Shown here piece by piece: positions 1 through 8,595 of a stretch of 56,527 nucleotides of DNA (position 1 is its first letter; each line of letters opens with the position of its first letter). The stretch covers positions 1 to 56,527 of the forward strand of contig JAGAQG010000005.1 in NCBI GenBank assembly GCA_017622875.1, in the 5' to 3' direction. Source of the stretch: Lachnospiraceae bacterium (GTDB lineage Bacteria; Bacillota; Clostridia; Lachnospirales; Lachnospiraceae). A model generated the notes under the pieces. That model made no database searches. It saw nothing but the letters and a program-made list of their open reading frames with translations, and was not told the DNA's origin. Position numbers and translations under genes: made by a program.

Positions 1-2
1 GC

Positions 3-83
3 GATTTTATCAAGGAACACTGTACAGGTTTAATAGATGTAGAGAATGTGACCGTGGAAAATCATCCACAGTTGCCGTTTTAG
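3..83 (+). CDS. C-terminal end of an unidentified protein (partial)
   Basis: An open frame enters from the left edge and stops at TAG 81-83, giving 26 residues that end in ENHPQLPF. No motif is recognisable in so short a piece. It lies on the same strand as the XRE regulator, 86 bases upstream of it. The call rests only on the open frame and spacing, so it could also be a chance frame. Confidence 0.4.
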   Translation, partial: DFIKEHCTGLIDVENVTVENHPQLPF

Positions 84-101
84 CATGCAATAAAACACAA
101 G

Positions 102-137
102 GCGATGGATAATTCTATACGGTGTCTTATTCATCGC
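102..137. other. Stem-loop between the left-edge gene and the XRE regulator
   Basis: An 11-bp stem pairs 102-112 with 127-137, with one G-T pair and a 14-base loop. No T-run follows on the plus strand. On the minus strand a short T-rich stretch follows, so if it is a terminator it would work better leftward. Its role is uncertain. Confidence 0.35.
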
Positions 138-169
138 TTACCAAAAATCATAGAAATTGAGGGAATGCA

Positions 170-1213
170 ATGAAAATTAATGAAGTAATCAAAGAACGAC
201 GTAAAGCATTGGATATGACTCAGGAGCAGATGGCTGTTTATCTTGGAGTAACAGCACCGGCGGTTCACAAATGGGAAAAAGGAACCAGTCTGCCAGATGT
301 GGCAATCCTGCCGGCACTTGCAAGAATTTTGAAAATAGACTTAAATACCCTGTTTGCCTTTGAAAAACAACTTACAGATGAAGAAATTAATCACATTTGC
401 AAGGAAATAACATCGAAAATTCAGGCAGAAGATTACAAGGCGGGCTTTGCTTATGCGATGGAAAAAGTAAAAGAATATCCAAATTGTGAGAAATTATTAT
501 ATTATCTCGCCGCTACGCTGGATAGCAGCCTGATGCTGTTTTGTGTGGAAGAACAGGAACAATACAGAGAAAAAATTGATTCCCTGTATGAGCGCTCGGT
601 GGAAGGAGAGGACGAAAAAATCCGATATTCTGCGATTCAGGTGCTGATTTATAAAGCTCTCCAGAAAAAGGAATTTGAAAAGGCAGAAAATCTTTGGGCG
701 AATCTGCCGGATATCACCATTGATAAAAAGATGATTAAGGCCACAATTTGCGAAAATCAGGAGAATTACCCGGAAGCAATTAAAATTCTGGAAGAAAAGC
801 TGTATTCTGGTGCAGCACAGATACAAAACTGCCTGATCAATCTGATGCTTTGTCTGGAAAAGACAGAAAAGTGGGAGGAAATGGAGTTTTGTGCTGAAAC
901 ATTAAAACAGATCATTGATGTGTTAGGACTCTGGAAATATGGAAAACATATGGCAGATTACGAGGTAGCAGTTGCGAAAAAGGATAGGGAGAAAACACTG
1001 AAAGCACTGCGTCTGATGTTGGAATCTTTGGAGGAAGAATATGATCTGCGGGCATTTCCACTGTATCAGGAGTTAAAATTGCAGGGAAGCGGCAACTCGA
1101 GTATAAAGTTTACGGTTGATTCCCTGGTGAAAAAATTGAAAGCTGCAAATGGTCTGGATGGAGAAGGCTTCCTGAAGGATGATTGGGAGTTGAAAGAAAT
1201 TCTTAGTAGATAA
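170..1213 (+). CDS. XRE-family transcriptional regulator with helical repeat C-terminus
   Basis: The product is a 347-residue DNA-binding regulator. Residues about 5-62 form a classic helix-turn-helix of the Cro/C1 type, with TQEQMAVYLGVTAPAVHKWE as the core. The rest is rich in Leu, Glu and Lys with paired helices, resembling the TPR-like repeats of Firmicute regulators that bind peptides or small ligands. A GAGGGAA ribosome site precedes the ATG. It is a single-gene unit followed by a hairpin shared with glyA. Its target and ligand cannot be read from the sequence. Confidence 0.85.
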   Translation: MKINEVIKERRKALDMTQEQMAVYLGVTAPAVHKWEKGTSLPDVAILPALARILKIDLNTLFAFEKQLTDEEINHICKEITSKIQAEDYKAGFAYAMEKVKEYPNCEKLLYYLAATLDSSLMLFCVEEQEQYREKIDSLYERSVEGEDEKIRYSAIQVLIYKALQKKEFEKAENLWANLPDITIDKKMIKATICENQENYPEAIKILEEKLYSGAAQIQNCLINLMLCLEKTEKWEEMEFCAETLKQIIDVLGLWKYGKHMADYEVAVAKKDREKTLKALRLMLESLEEEYDLRAFPLYQELKLQGSGNSSIKFTVDSLVKKLKAANGLDGEGFLKDDWELKEILSR

Positions 1214-1216
1214 AAT

Positions 1217-1236
1217 GGCGCTCCGATTGGAGCGCC
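1217..1236. terminator. Hairpin between convergent XRE gene and glyA
   Basis: A perfect 8-bp GC-rich stem (GGCGCTCC and GGAGCGCC) closes a GATT loop. Both flanks are AT-rich but lack a long T-run; the minus-strand side reads ATTTTATC. It sits between two convergent genes, so it probably serves both. Confidence 0.7.
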
Positions 1237-1264
1237 CTAAATTAATTATGCCATAAAATCACGA

Positions 1265-2518
1265 TTACTCGTATAATGGGAATTTCTTAGTCAGTGCAAG
1301 TACGCGTTCTGCGATATCTTCTTTCTTATTTTCAAAATCGAAAATACAGTCAGCAATACAATCTGCAATGATTACCATTTCTTCTTCGCCAAATCCACGA
1401 GTAGTTACAGATGGGGTACCTAAACGAACACCACTTGTTACAAATGGGCTGCGTTTTTCGCCAGGAACTGTGTTTTTATTAGCTGTAATATGTACTTCGT
1501 CAAGATTCTTTTCCAACTGTTTTCCAGTTACTTCAGAATCAGTTAAATCAACTAACATTAAGTGGTTATCTGTACCACCGCTGACGATTTTTACGCCGCG
1601 TTCCATTAAACGAGCTGCTAAAACAGAAGCATTTTTAACAACATTCTGAGCATATTCTTTAAATTCAGGTTTCAGGGCTTCACCGAAGCAGACTGCCTTT
1701 GCAGCGATGACATGCTCTAATGGGCCGCCCTGTGTTCCTGGGAAGATTGCTTTGTTGATCTTTTTAATAAGTTCTTCGCTGTTTGTGAGGATTAAACCGC
1801 CACGAGGTCCGCGAAGTGTTTTATGTGTGGTAGTTGTAACAACATCTGCATATGGAACCGGGTTCTGATGAGCTCCACCAGCTACAAGACCGGCGATGTG
1901 TGCCATATCTACCATTAACATTGCACCATTGCTGTGAGCAATATTTGCAAGGCGTTCAAAATCTAATGCGCGGCAGTAAGCAGAAGCACCTGCAACGAGA
2001 AGCTTTGGCTGTACTTCTTTTACCTGAGCTTCTAAAGCATCATAATCAAGGAAACCGTCTGCATTAACACCGTAAGAAACGAACTTATAGTTCTTACCGC
2101 TCATATTTGCAGGACTTCCGTGCGTTAAATGTCCGCCTTGGGATAAATCCATACCCATAACTGTATCGCCAAGTTCGAGAATTGCAAAGTAAACAGCCAG
2201 GTTAGCCTGCGCGCCAGAGTGTGGCTGAACATTAGCATATTTTGCACCGAAGAGTTCACATGCACGGTCGATTGCAAGCTGTTCCACAACATCTACATGC
2301 TGACATCCGCCATAGTAACGGTGTCCCGGATATCCTTCTGCATATTTATTTGTTAATACACTGCCCATAGCTGCCATAACAGCAGGGCTTACAATATTTT
2401 CTGAAGCGATTAACTCGATGTTATCGCGCTGTCTCTGTAATTCATTATTCATTGCTGCTGCAAGCTCTGGATCATATCCTGCAACAAATCCAATGGAATC
2501 CATCATATCCTGAAACAT
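1265..2518 (-). CDS. glyA: Serine hydroxymethyltransferase
   Basis: GlyA converts serine and tetrahydrofolate to glycine and 5,10-methylene-THF in the cytosol, the main source of one-carbon units. The 417-residue product has the usual length for the bacterial enzyme. It carries IELIASEN near residue 35, the substrate loop [14 protein letters not shown], and the PLP-binding motif [14 protein letters not shown] with Lys233 as the Schiff-base lysine. A GGAG ribosome site precedes the ATG. It is monocistronic with its own sigma-A promoter. Confidence 0.97.
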   Translation of the reverse strand: MFQDMMDSIGFVAGYDPELAAAMNNELQRQRDNIELIASENIVSPAVMAAMGSVLTNKYAEGYPGHRYYGGCQHVDVVEQLAIDRACELFGAKYANVQPHSGAQANLAVYFAILELGDTVMGMDLSQGGHLTHGSPANMSGKNYKFVSYGVNADGFLDYDALEAQVKEVQPKLLVAGASAYCRALDFERLANIAHSNGAMLMVDMAHIAGLVAGGAHQNPVPYADVVTTTTHKTLRGPRGGLILTNSEELIKKINKAIFPGTQGGPLEHVIAAKAVCFGEALKPEFKEYAQNVVKNASVLAARLMERGVKIVSGGTDNHLMLVDLTDSEVTGKQLEKNLDEVHITANKNTVPGEKRSPFVTSGVRLGTPSVTTRGFGEEEMVIIADCIADCIFDFENKKEDIAERVLALTKKFPLYE

Positions 2519-2577
2519 TTTTCATATCTCCTTCTGTCTGTATCACTTTAATACGTTAAAAAACGAATATTGGATTC

Positions 2578-2606
2578 ATTATACCTTGTAATGAATGATT
2601 TGCCAA
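2578..2606 (-). promoter_or_regulatory. Sigma-A promoter of glyA
   Basis: On the minus strand a TTGGCA -35 (2606-2601) is separated by exactly 17 bases from a perfect TATAAT -10 (2583-2578). Transcription would start near 2571, leaving a leader of about 50 bases. No riboswitch fold fits in that leader. Confidence 0.75.
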
Positions 2607-2632
2607 CCATAAATTTCACTAATAATGAAAAA

Positions 2633-2797
2633 TTATCTCATTATAATATATACTGTATAAATGATATAGGCTGCAACGCAAATGATGCCTTCGATACGAT
2701 TGGTCTTTTTGTCAGTTCTTGCAATGATAAAAATAAGCATTGTAAATGTAAAGCCTGAGAAATGTAAAAAATCTGGAAAATCTTTGTCAAAACTTAA
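2633..2797 (-). pseudogene. Remnant of a Na+/Ca2+ exchanger (CaCA family) C-terminus
   Basis: On the minus strand an open frame between TAG (2800-2798) and TAA (2635-2633) encodes 54 residues. These include the stretch TDKKTNRIEGIICVAAYIIY and end in IYTVYIIMR. This resembles the end of YrbG-type exchangers: a short basic loop, Arg-x-Glu-Gly, then a last membrane helix rich in Tyr and Ile. The intact exchanger at 8596-9528 ends with the comparable [20 protein letters not shown]. Everything upstream of this helix is missing, and the degV promoter occupies the place where it should be. A separate 35-residue membrane peptide starting at the ATG at 2740 is possible, but no ribosome site supports it. 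Confidence 0.5.
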
Positions 2798-2806
2798 CTA
2801 TTACTG

Positions 2807-2835
2807 TTGACGAAACTATATCATTTGGTTATAAT
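2807..2835 (+). promoter_or_regulatory. Sigma-A promoter of degV
   Basis: TTGACG (2807-2812) and a perfect TATAAT (2830-2835) are separated by 17 bases. Transcription would begin near 2842, at the edge of the palindrome at 2844-2864, leaving a leader of about 64 bases. Confidence 0.8.
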
Positions 2836-2843
2836 TCAAAAGT

Positions 2844-2864
2844 ATGTAGTTTTAAAAACTACAT
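2844..2864. promoter_or_regulatory. Palindrome at the degV start site, candidate operator
   Basis: Two 10-base arms, ATGTAGTTTT and AAAACTACAT, flank a single central base and match perfectly. The palindrome covers about +2 to +22 of the predicted degV transcript. That position suits a dimeric repressor, and the arms are too AT-rich and too close for a good RNA hairpin. The regulator is unknown. Confidence 0.55.
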
Positions 2865-2905
2865 AGAAGAGTAACGAAAACTGTGTATACATAAAGGGGA
2901 AAAAT

Positions 2906-3736
2906 ATGAGCGTAAAAATTGTAGCAGATTCCGCGGCCAATATGCATACTCTGGAAGGCATAGATTTTGCCAGTGCACCATTGACAATCAGAACCGCAGA
3001 CAGAGAATTTGTAGATAATGCATCTTTAGATATCCTGGAGATGGTAGATTATCTTGGAAAATATAAAGGAAAATCCGGCAGCGCCTGTCCAGGTGTTGGA
3101 GATTGGCTGGAAGTATTTGGGGATGCCGATGAAGTTTACTGTGTAACAATTATCAGTTCTTTATCTGGCAGCTATAACGCAGCCATGACTGCAAAGGCAC
3201 AGTATGAAGAAGAACATCCAGGGAAAAAAGTCTTTGTCCTTGATTCAGTTTCTGCTGGTCCGGAACAAAAGCTGTTAGTTGAAAAGCTCGGAGATCTTAT
3301 ATTAAAAGGAAAAGATTTTGAGACTGTTTGTAAGGAAATTACAGACTATAAGGAAAAGAGAAGCTGCCTGTTATTCTGTCTGGAATCTTTAAAAAATCTT
3401 GCGAATAACGGGCGTACCAGCCATGCAGTAGCGGCACTCTGCAGCGTGGTAGGTATCCGTGTAGTAGGTGACGTAAAAGACGGTCTCCATCCGACAGATA
3501 AATGTCGTGGCGAAAAAAAGGCCATCGCTACCTTATTTAAAAATATGAAGGAAAAAGGATATGTGGGCGGTACAGTAGTCATTGACCAGTGCTTTAATGA
3601 AGGTGCAGCAAATGCATTAAAAACAGCTGTTCACTCAGAATTCCCAGATGCAAATGTACGTATCGAAAAAACACTCGGTCTTTGCAGCTTCTATGCTGAA
3701 AAAGGCGGTCTGATGATTGGATTTGAAAGAGGATAG
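2906..3736 (+). CDS. DegV family fatty-acid-binding protein
   Basis: DegV proteins are two-domain cytosolic proteins that bind a single fatty acid; in several Firmicutes related FakB proteins present fatty acids to the kinase FakA. The 276-residue length matches the family. The N-terminus IVADSAANM is the usual DegV opening and the C-terminus contains GLCSFYAEKGGLMIGF. The gene stands alone between its own promoter and a terminator, and no fakA is nearby, so a FakB role is inferred only from the family. It starts at ATG after AAGGGGAAAA. Confidence 0.88.
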   Translation: MSVKIVADSAANMHTLEGIDFASAPLTIRTADREFVDNASLDILEMVDYLGKYKGKSGSACPGVGDWLEVFGDADEVYCVTIISSLSGSYNAAMTAKAQYEEEHPGKKVFVLDSVSAGPEQKLLVEKLGDLILKGKDFETVCKEITDYKEKRSCLLFCLESLKNLANNGRTSHAVAALCSVVGIRVVGDVKDGLHPTDKCRGEKKAIATLFKNMKEKGYVGGTVVIDQCFNEGAANALKTAVHSEFPDANVRIEKTLGLCSFYAEKGGLMIGFERG

Positions 3737-3743
3737 AACTTGG

Positions 3744-3770
3744 AAAGAGGGTAGCAATACCCTCTTTTTT
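3744..3770 (+). terminator. Rho-independent terminator after degV
   Basis: A 10-bp stem (3744-3753 with 3758-3767) closes a GCAA loop and runs into six T residues. The -10 of the next gene lies only five bases further on. Confidence 0.9.
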
Positions 3771-3771
3771 G

Positions 3772-3780
3772 TGATATACT
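3772..3780 (+). promoter_or_regulatory. Extended -10 promoter of the NhaC antiporter gene
   Basis: TGATATACT forms an extended -10. No good -35 is present, because that position falls inside the degV terminator hairpin. Transcription would start near 3787, too close to the TTG at 3789 for it to be the start codon. Confidence 0.5.
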
Positions 3781-3824
3781 AATACAGTTTGAGAAACAAT
3801 AATTTTTGGGAGAAGAAAAGACAA

Positions 3825-5138
3825 ATGAAAACAAAAAACTTTAAAGCACTTTTACCAATCGGTGTGTTTTTAGTAATGTATCTTGGCCTTGGGATTTTAT
3901 TTGAATATGTAATGAAGATTCCAATGGGCTTTTATAACATTCCGATTGTTGTAGCATTTCTTGTAGCACTGTTAGTAGCATGTTTGCAGAATAGAAAATT
4001 ATCCTTTGATGACAAACTGGATATCATGGCGAAGGGTGTTGGTGATAAGAATATTATCACGATGATTCTTATTTTCATGGCAGCAGGTATCTTCGTAGGC
4101 GTTGTTGGAAGAAGCAGCGCAGAAAGCGTAGCTTACTTTATGCTTTCTATCATTCCTGCAAAATTTTCTGTATTGGTACTTTTCGTAGTCAGCTCTTTCG
4201 TTTCCGTAGCGATGGGTACTTCTGTTGGTACGATTACACTGATTACACCGATTGCAGTTGCTCTTTCAAGCAGCACAGGATTTTCAATGCCTCTATGTAT
4301 CGGGGCAGTTGTTGGCGGGGCAATGTTCGGCGATAACTTATCCTTTATTTCTGATACGACGATTGCAGCCTGCAACGGACAGGGATGTGCCATGAAGGAT
4401 AAATTCCGTGAAAACTTCTGGATCGCACTGCCGGCAGCTTTGGCAACCTTAGTCATTTTATTCATACAGTCTTCCGGTGCAGATGTAGGTAACGCAGTTG
4501 TGGGAGAATATAATCTGGTTCAGATCATTCCTTATGTACTTGTATTAGTGGGCGGCATCATCGGTATCAATGTATTTGTCGTTCTTTTGATTGGTATTGC
4601 AACAGGTTCCGTGATCATGCTTGCAACAGGGGCAACGGCAGCGACAGATCTTTTGGCAAATATGGGCTCCGGCGCAGCTGGAATGTTCGAAACAACGATG
4701 GTTGCGATCCTGGTATCTGCAATCTGTGCACTTATTGCCGAGTATGGTGGATTTGAAGCACTGCTTGACCTGATTAAACATGTATTTAAAGGAAGAAAAG
4801 GCGGAGAGCTTGGCATGGGTCTCTTGGTAGGCCTTATGGATATTGCAACTGCAAACAATACAGTAGCAATCGTTATGGCAAACCCAATTGCAAAAGAAAT
4901 GTCAGATAACTATGGCATTACATCCAAGAGAGCAGCATCTTTACTGGATACTTTCTCTTGTATTTTTCAGGGAATTATCCCTTACGGTGCACAGATGTTG
5001 GTAGCAGTTTCTACAGCAGTAGAACTTGGATACGAAGTCAGCGCATTTCAGATCTTACCGCATCTGACTTATCCATATATGCTGTTGATTAGCTCCTTAC
5101 TGTTTATCTTTGTGATTCCATCTAAGAACAGTAAATAA
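3825..5138 (+). CDS. NhaC-family Na+/H+ antiporter
   Basis: This is a polytopic membrane exchanger of about eleven hydrophobic segments over 437 residues. It contains the NhaC-type stretches MGTSVGTITLITPIAVAL and GAMFGDNLSFISDTTIAAC, the second with conserved polar residues likely to bind the cation. Substrates in this family include Na+/H+ and, in some members, malate/lactate or amino acid pairs, so the exact exchange is not certain. An upstream TTG at 3789 keeps the frame open, but ATG 3825 has a GGGAG ribosome site 12 bases before it and a normal membrane N-terminus. The gene is monocistronic. Confidence 0.87.
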   Translation: MKTKNFKALLPIGVFLVMYLGLGILFEYVMKIPMGFYNIPIVVAFLVALLVACLQNRKLSFDDKLDIMAKGVGDKNIITMILIFMAAGIFVGVVGRSSAESVAYFMLSIIPAKFSVLVLFVVSSFVSVAMGTSVGTITLITPIAVALSSSTGFSMPLCIGAVVGGAMFGDNLSFISDTTIAACNGQGCAMKDKFRENFWIALPAALATLVILFIQSSGADVGNAVVGEYNLVQIIPYVLVLVGGIIGINVFVVLLIGIATGSVIMLATGATAATDLLANMGSGAAGMFETTMVAILVSAICALIAEYGGFEALLDLIKHVFKGRKGGELGMGLLVGLMDIATANNTVAIVMANPIAKEMSDNYGITSKRAASLLDTFSCIFQGIIPYGAQMLVAVSTAVELGYEVSAFQILPHLTYPYMLLISSLLFIFVIPSKNSK

Positions 5139-5176
5139 TGAGTTTCCTGAAAATTTTATGTGAATTTAAGAGTTGG

Positions 5177-5216
5177 AAAATAGCAACAGGCTGCAGAGGT
5201 TATCCCTGCAGCCTGT
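5177..5216 (-). terminator. Terminator of the AraC-type regulator gene
   Basis: On the minus strand a 10-bp arm CAGGCTGCAG pairs with CTGCAGCCTG, followed by CTATTTTCC. Two further G-C pairs extend the stem around a TTAT loop. The stop codon TAA (5202-5200) of the regulator lies in this loop, so the terminator overlaps the end of the coding region. Confidence 0.7.
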
Positions 5217-6090
5217 ATTCTGTTGGTGTACAGCCGTAGATTTTTTTAAAGGATTTGGCAAAATAGCTCATTTCCTGAAAACCGCAGAAGTTTCCGATAT
5301 CTACGATTTTTAAATCTGTAGAGGTAAGAAGAGCAGCGGCTTTGTGAATGCGGAACTGCTTCACATATTGGATTGGTGTATTGCCGATGGTATTGTGAAA
5401 ACAGCGTAAAACTTCACTTTCACTGATCATGGCGCAGTCTGCCAGATTTGCGATAGTAATCTCATCGGAGAAATGTTCTGAGATATACTGCATCATCAAT
5501 TTCATACGTTCTCCATCTCTGAGAGCTTTCGGGGATGGGGAATTTTTTTGTCTGGAGCTGTTGGTGCAGATGACCAAAATTAATTTTGACAGGCTTTCAC
5601 GGACTGCAAATTCATAGCCCATGGTTTCTTTTGCAAAACACTGCCATCCGTATTCCAAAGCATTCAGAACCTCTTTCTGCCATGGAACTTTCTGGTCAAA
5701 ATAGAATCCCTGCAATGCTTTATTTTCTATCAATGGATGCAGATAACGATTCCAGAAAACACTTTCAAAACTGCCCCCGATAAGTGCAGGGTGAAATACA
5801 AAGGAATGGTAGCGGCAGGCTGGCGTATCAGCATGGAACCCGGAATGAAGTATTTCAGAATTGATAAAAAGCCCGTCTCCTTCTTTCAAGAGATATTTCT
5901 CACTTCCTGTGGTAACGACAGAGGCTCCTTCAGCCTGAATGATAAATTCAAATTCCTTATGCCAGTGCCACTCTACGTCTTCCTCATACAGATCGTCATT
6001 GTAGACGGCTGCCGGAAAGGCAGCATTTCCGTGCTCAACTAATTCTAATCCATGTTCGTCAATGTAATTTAGACATTCAGAAACTGCCAT
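5200..6090 (-). CDS. AraC-family transcriptional regulator with cupin sensor domain
   Basis: This 296-residue regulator has an N-terminal cupin-like domain (about residues 25-110, including WHWHKEFEFIIQAEG and GDGLFINSEILHSG) and a C-terminal double helix-turn-helix (about 195-293) ending in FAKSFKKIYGCTPTEYR. The first domain of such proteins usually senses a sugar or related ligand. It is transcribed away from an MFS permease gene with 122 bases between them, so it probably controls that permease. The ligand cannot be deduced. Confidence 0.9.
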   Translation of the reverse strand: MAVSECLNYIDEHGLELVEHGNAAFPAAVYNDDLYEEDVEWHWHKEFEFIIQAEGASVVTTGSEKYLLKEGDGLFINSEILHSGFHADTPACRYHSFVFHPALIGGSFESVFWNRYLHPLIENKALQGFYFDQKVPWQKEVLNALEYGWQCFAKETMGYEFAVRESLSKLILVICTNSSRQKNSPSPKALRDGERMKLMMQYISEHFSDEITIANLADCAMISESEVLRCFHNTIGNTPIQYVKQFRIHKAAALLTSTDLKIVDIGNFCGFQEMSYFAKSFKKIYGCTPTEYRLQG

Positions 6091-6175
6091 AAAATGTTTC
6101 CTCTCTTTTTGGAGATTTTGTCCTATGTTTTGCTTCTATTTTGGACGTATTGTTCTAACTTTGAAAAATATTTGA

Positions 6176-6184
6176 TGATATAAT
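6176..6184 (+). promoter_or_regulatory. Extended -10 promoter of the MFS permease gene
   Basis: TGATATAAT is a full extended -10 element. No strong -35 is found 16-18 bases upstream, which fits a promoter that needs an activator such as the divergent AraC protein. Transcription would start near 6191, about 22 bases before the start codon. Confidence 0.55.
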
Positions 6185-6212
6185 CATATCAATTCAAAGG
6201 AGATTATACAAG

Positions 6213-7373
6213 ATGGTACATTTATTATTAGCATTTATTTACATGGCATTTATCAGCCTTGGACTTCCGGATGCTCTTTTAGGGTCTGCATGGCCGATCA
6301 TGCATCTGGAATTTAATGTTCCGGTATCTTTTGCCGGAATCATATTTGGAATCATTTCTGCCGGAACCATTGTTTCCAGCTTATGCAGTGATTACCTGAC
6401 AAGGAAATATGGTGCAGGAAAAGTAACAGCAGTCAGCGTAGGGATGACAGCAGTGGCATTGCTTGGCTTCTCTTTTAGCGATGCATATTGGCAGCTGCTT
6501 CTCTGGGCAATTCCTTATGGACTTGGTGCAGGAAGTGTAGATGCCTGTTTGAACAATTATGTAGCGATTCATTATGAAAGCCATCATATGAGCTGGCTGC
6601 ATTGCATGTGGGGACTTGGAGCATCTGCAGGACCATACATTATGAGCTATGTTCTGACAAATGGTCAGATTTGGAATATGGGATACCGCTATGTTGGTAT
6701 ACTGCAGGTGGTACTCTCGGCATTACTGTTTTTGTCCCTTCCTCTATGGAAGAAAACTTCAGGTGTAACGAGCAGTACCATGCAGGAAGAGCCGGAAAGC
6801 TTATCACTTCCAGAAATTTTAAAGATTCCGGGGGCAAAAGAAGTCCTTGTGATGTTTTTCTGCTACTGTGCATTGGAGCAGACTGCCGGACTTTGGGCAA
6901 GCAGCTATTTGGTAATGCATAAAGGAATTTTAGAAGAGATTGCAGCACAGTTTGGAAGCCTTTTTTACATTGGTATTACAGTAGGAAGATTTATTAGCGG
7001 ATTTATTACTTTTAAATTAAATGATGACCAGATGATTCGCCTGGGACAGGGGATTATAGGAATCGGTATTTTGACAATGTTCCTGCCGCTTGGAGATATG
7101 GCGGCGTTGGCGGGTCTTGTAATTATTGGCCTTGGATGCGCACCAATTTATCCTTGTGTCATTCATTCTACACCGGATCATTTTGGGGCAGATAAATCTC
7201 AGAGCATTGTAGGAATGCAGATGGCAAGTGCTTATGTGGGAACTCTTTGCATGCCGCCACTGTTTGGCCTCATTGCAAATCATATCAATGTAGCATTGCT
7301 GCCGGTATATCTGTTGGAAATTTTAGTGTTAATGTTTGTAATGCATGAGAGATTATGTAAGGATTCAAAATAG
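6213..7373 (+). CDS. Major facilitator superfamily permease, sugar-type
   Basis: The 386-residue product is almost entirely hydrophobic, consistent with twelve membrane helices. A basic loop LTRKYGAGK lies after helix 2, at the place of the MFS A-motif. The pattern resembles FucP-like sugar permeases of Firmicutes rather than drug exporters, but this is a family impression. The neighbouring divergent AraC gene suggests substrate-induced uptake. The ribosome site AAAGGAG precedes ATG 6213. A tetraloop terminator follows. Confidence 0.85.
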   Translation: MVHLLLAFIYMAFISLGLPDALLGSAWPIMHLEFNVPVSFAGIIFGIISAGTIVSSLCSDYLTRKYGAGKVTAVSVGMTAVALLGFSFSDAYWQLLLWAIPYGLGAGSVDACLNNYVAIHYESHHMSWLHCMWGLGASAGPYIMSYVLTNGQIWNMGYRYVGILQVVLSALLFLSLPLWKKTSGVTSSTMQEEPESLSLPEILKIPGAKEVLVMFFCYCALEQTAGLWASSYLVMHKGILEEIAAQFGSLFYIGITVGRFISGFITFKLNDDQMIRLGQGIIGIGILTMFLPLGDMAALAGLVIIGLGCAPIYPCVIHSTPDHFGADKSQSIVGMQMASAYVGTLCMPPLFGLIANHINVALLPVYLLEILVLMFVMHERLCKDSK

Positions 7374-7388
7374 TGCAGTTAAGAGCAG

Positions 7389-7420
7389 CAGGTTTTATCC
7401 GGAAGGGTAGAACCTGTTTT
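7389..7420 (+). terminator. Terminator after the MFS permease gene
   Basis: A 12-bp stem (7389-7400 with 7405-7416, two G-T pairs) is capped by a GGAA tetraloop and followed by four T residues. GNRA loops give unusually stable hairpins. Confidence 0.85.
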
Positions 7421-7453
7421 ACTATGTAATTTTATATTTTCATAGATTATAGA

Positions 7454-7483
7454 TTGTAAAACCGCCTGCAAATGGAGTATACT
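7454..7483 (+). promoter_or_regulatory. Sigma-A promoter of the azlC operon
   Basis: TTGTAA (7454-7459) and TATACT (7478-7483) are separated by 18 bases. Transcription would start near 7490. No terminator is evident before 13018, so this promoter may serve the whole run azlC to tdk. Confidence 0.6.
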
Positions 7484-7545
7484 ATCCAAATAGGATGAAA
7501 ATGGGAATCCTTCGTGAAAATGTGAAAAGAGGAAGAATCTTACCT

Positions 7546-8253
7546 ATGAAAAAGCAGGAATTTTTAGAGGGAGTCCGTGACGGACTTCCGATTTGTCTTG
7601 GATATTTTTCGGTGTCCATGGCATTTGGTCTGACAGCAGTATTAAGCGGTATTCCAGTCTGGGCGGCAGTTTTAATTTCCTTAACGAACCTGACAAGTGC
7701 AGGGCAGTTTGCCGGAATGAACCTGATTGCAGCTTCTGGAGCACTGGTAGAAATCGGCTTAACGACCCTGATCATTAACATTCGATACTTTTTAATGTCA
7801 ATTTCCGTATCTCAGAAAGTAGAGCGCAAAATGACAATGAAAGAGCGTCTGGCGGTATCCTTTGGTATTACAGACGAAATCTTTGCGGTCTCCATGCAGA
7901 GAGACCATGAACTGACCACAGCCTATATGGCAGGACTTATCCTGACTCCAGTGATTGGATGGACAGGCGGTACACTGGTAGGTGCAGTAGCTACGTCCCT
8001 GATGCCGCCAGTACTGTCAAATGCATTTGGTATTGCACTTTACGGAATGTTTATTGCAATTATCATACCGCCTGCAAGAGAACATAAAAATGTACTTTTT
8101 GCAGTTGTACTTGCCATCGCAGCAAGTGCGGCCTGTAAATATCTTCCGGTGATTAAAAATCTGTCCAGCGGCTGGACAATCATTTTGATTACGGTGGTTG
8201 TCTGCCTGATCGCAGCATGGCTGTTTCCGGTGGAAGAAAGTGAGGGAGAATGA
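7546..8253 (+). CDS. azlC: AzlC-family branched-chain amino acid exporter, large subunit
   Basis: AzlC forms the larger part of a two-component inner-membrane exporter of branched-chain amino acids. The 235-residue product has several hydrophobic segments and the family opening GVRDGLPICLGYFSVSMAFG. An ATG at 7495 would add 17 residues, but it lies almost at the predicted transcription start. ATG 7546 has AGAGGAAG ten bases upstream and gives the usual length. The last base of its stop overlaps the start of azlD. Confidence 0.9.
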   Translation: MKKQEFLEGVRDGLPICLGYFSVSMAFGLTAVLSGIPVWAAVLISLTNLTSAGQFAGMNLIAASGALVEIGLTTLIINIRYFLMSISVSQKVERKMTMKERLAVSFGITDEIFAVSMQRDHELTTAYMAGLILTPVIGWTGGTLVGAVATSLMPPVLSNAFGIALYGMFIAIIIPPAREHKNVLFAVVLAIAASAACKYLPVIKNLSSGWTIILITVVVCLIAAWLFPVEESEGE

Positions 8254-8564
8254 TGAGTACAGGATATATAATTGCGGGAATCGCAGTGATGGCGTTAGTT
8301 ACCTATCTCGTGCGAGTGCTCCCGATGGTAATTTTCAGAAAAAAGATCACGAATGTGAGAGTCAAATCATTTTTATATTATGTGCCATACGCAGTTTTAT
8401 CTGCGATGACTTTCCCGGCAATCTTTTCAAGCACAGGCACTTTGCCGAGTTCGGTTGCAGGGTGTACCACAGCGGTCGTTCTGGCATATTTCAAAAAAGG
8501 ATTATTAACAGTGGCAGTGGGAGCTGCGGCAGCAGTTTTTCTTGTGCAGATGTTAGGATTTTAA
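8253..8564 (+). CDS. azlD: AzlD-family branched-chain amino acid exporter, small subunit
   Basis: This 103-residue protein has about four hydrophobic helices and the AzlD pattern TYLVRVLPMVIFRKKI near the N-terminus. It pairs with AzlC in the membrane. Two ATG codons are adjacent (8250 and 8253). The second has the better five-base spacing from the GAGGGAG site, and its first base is the last base of the azlC stop codon, so the two are translationally coupled. Confidence 0.9.
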   Translation: MSTGYIIAGIAVMALVTYLVRVLPMVIFRKKITNVRVKSFLYYVPYAVLSAMTFPAIFSSTGTLPSSVAGCTTAVVLAYFKKGLLTVAVGAAAAVFLVQMLGF

Positions 8565-8595
8565 AAATTAAAAATATTGAGGGAAGAGAAAGAAG

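Noticed and set aside
2570-2758. Plus-strand 62-codon frame with a TTG start
   Set aside because: It has no ribosome site, is antisense to the exchanger remnant and contains the glyA promoter region.
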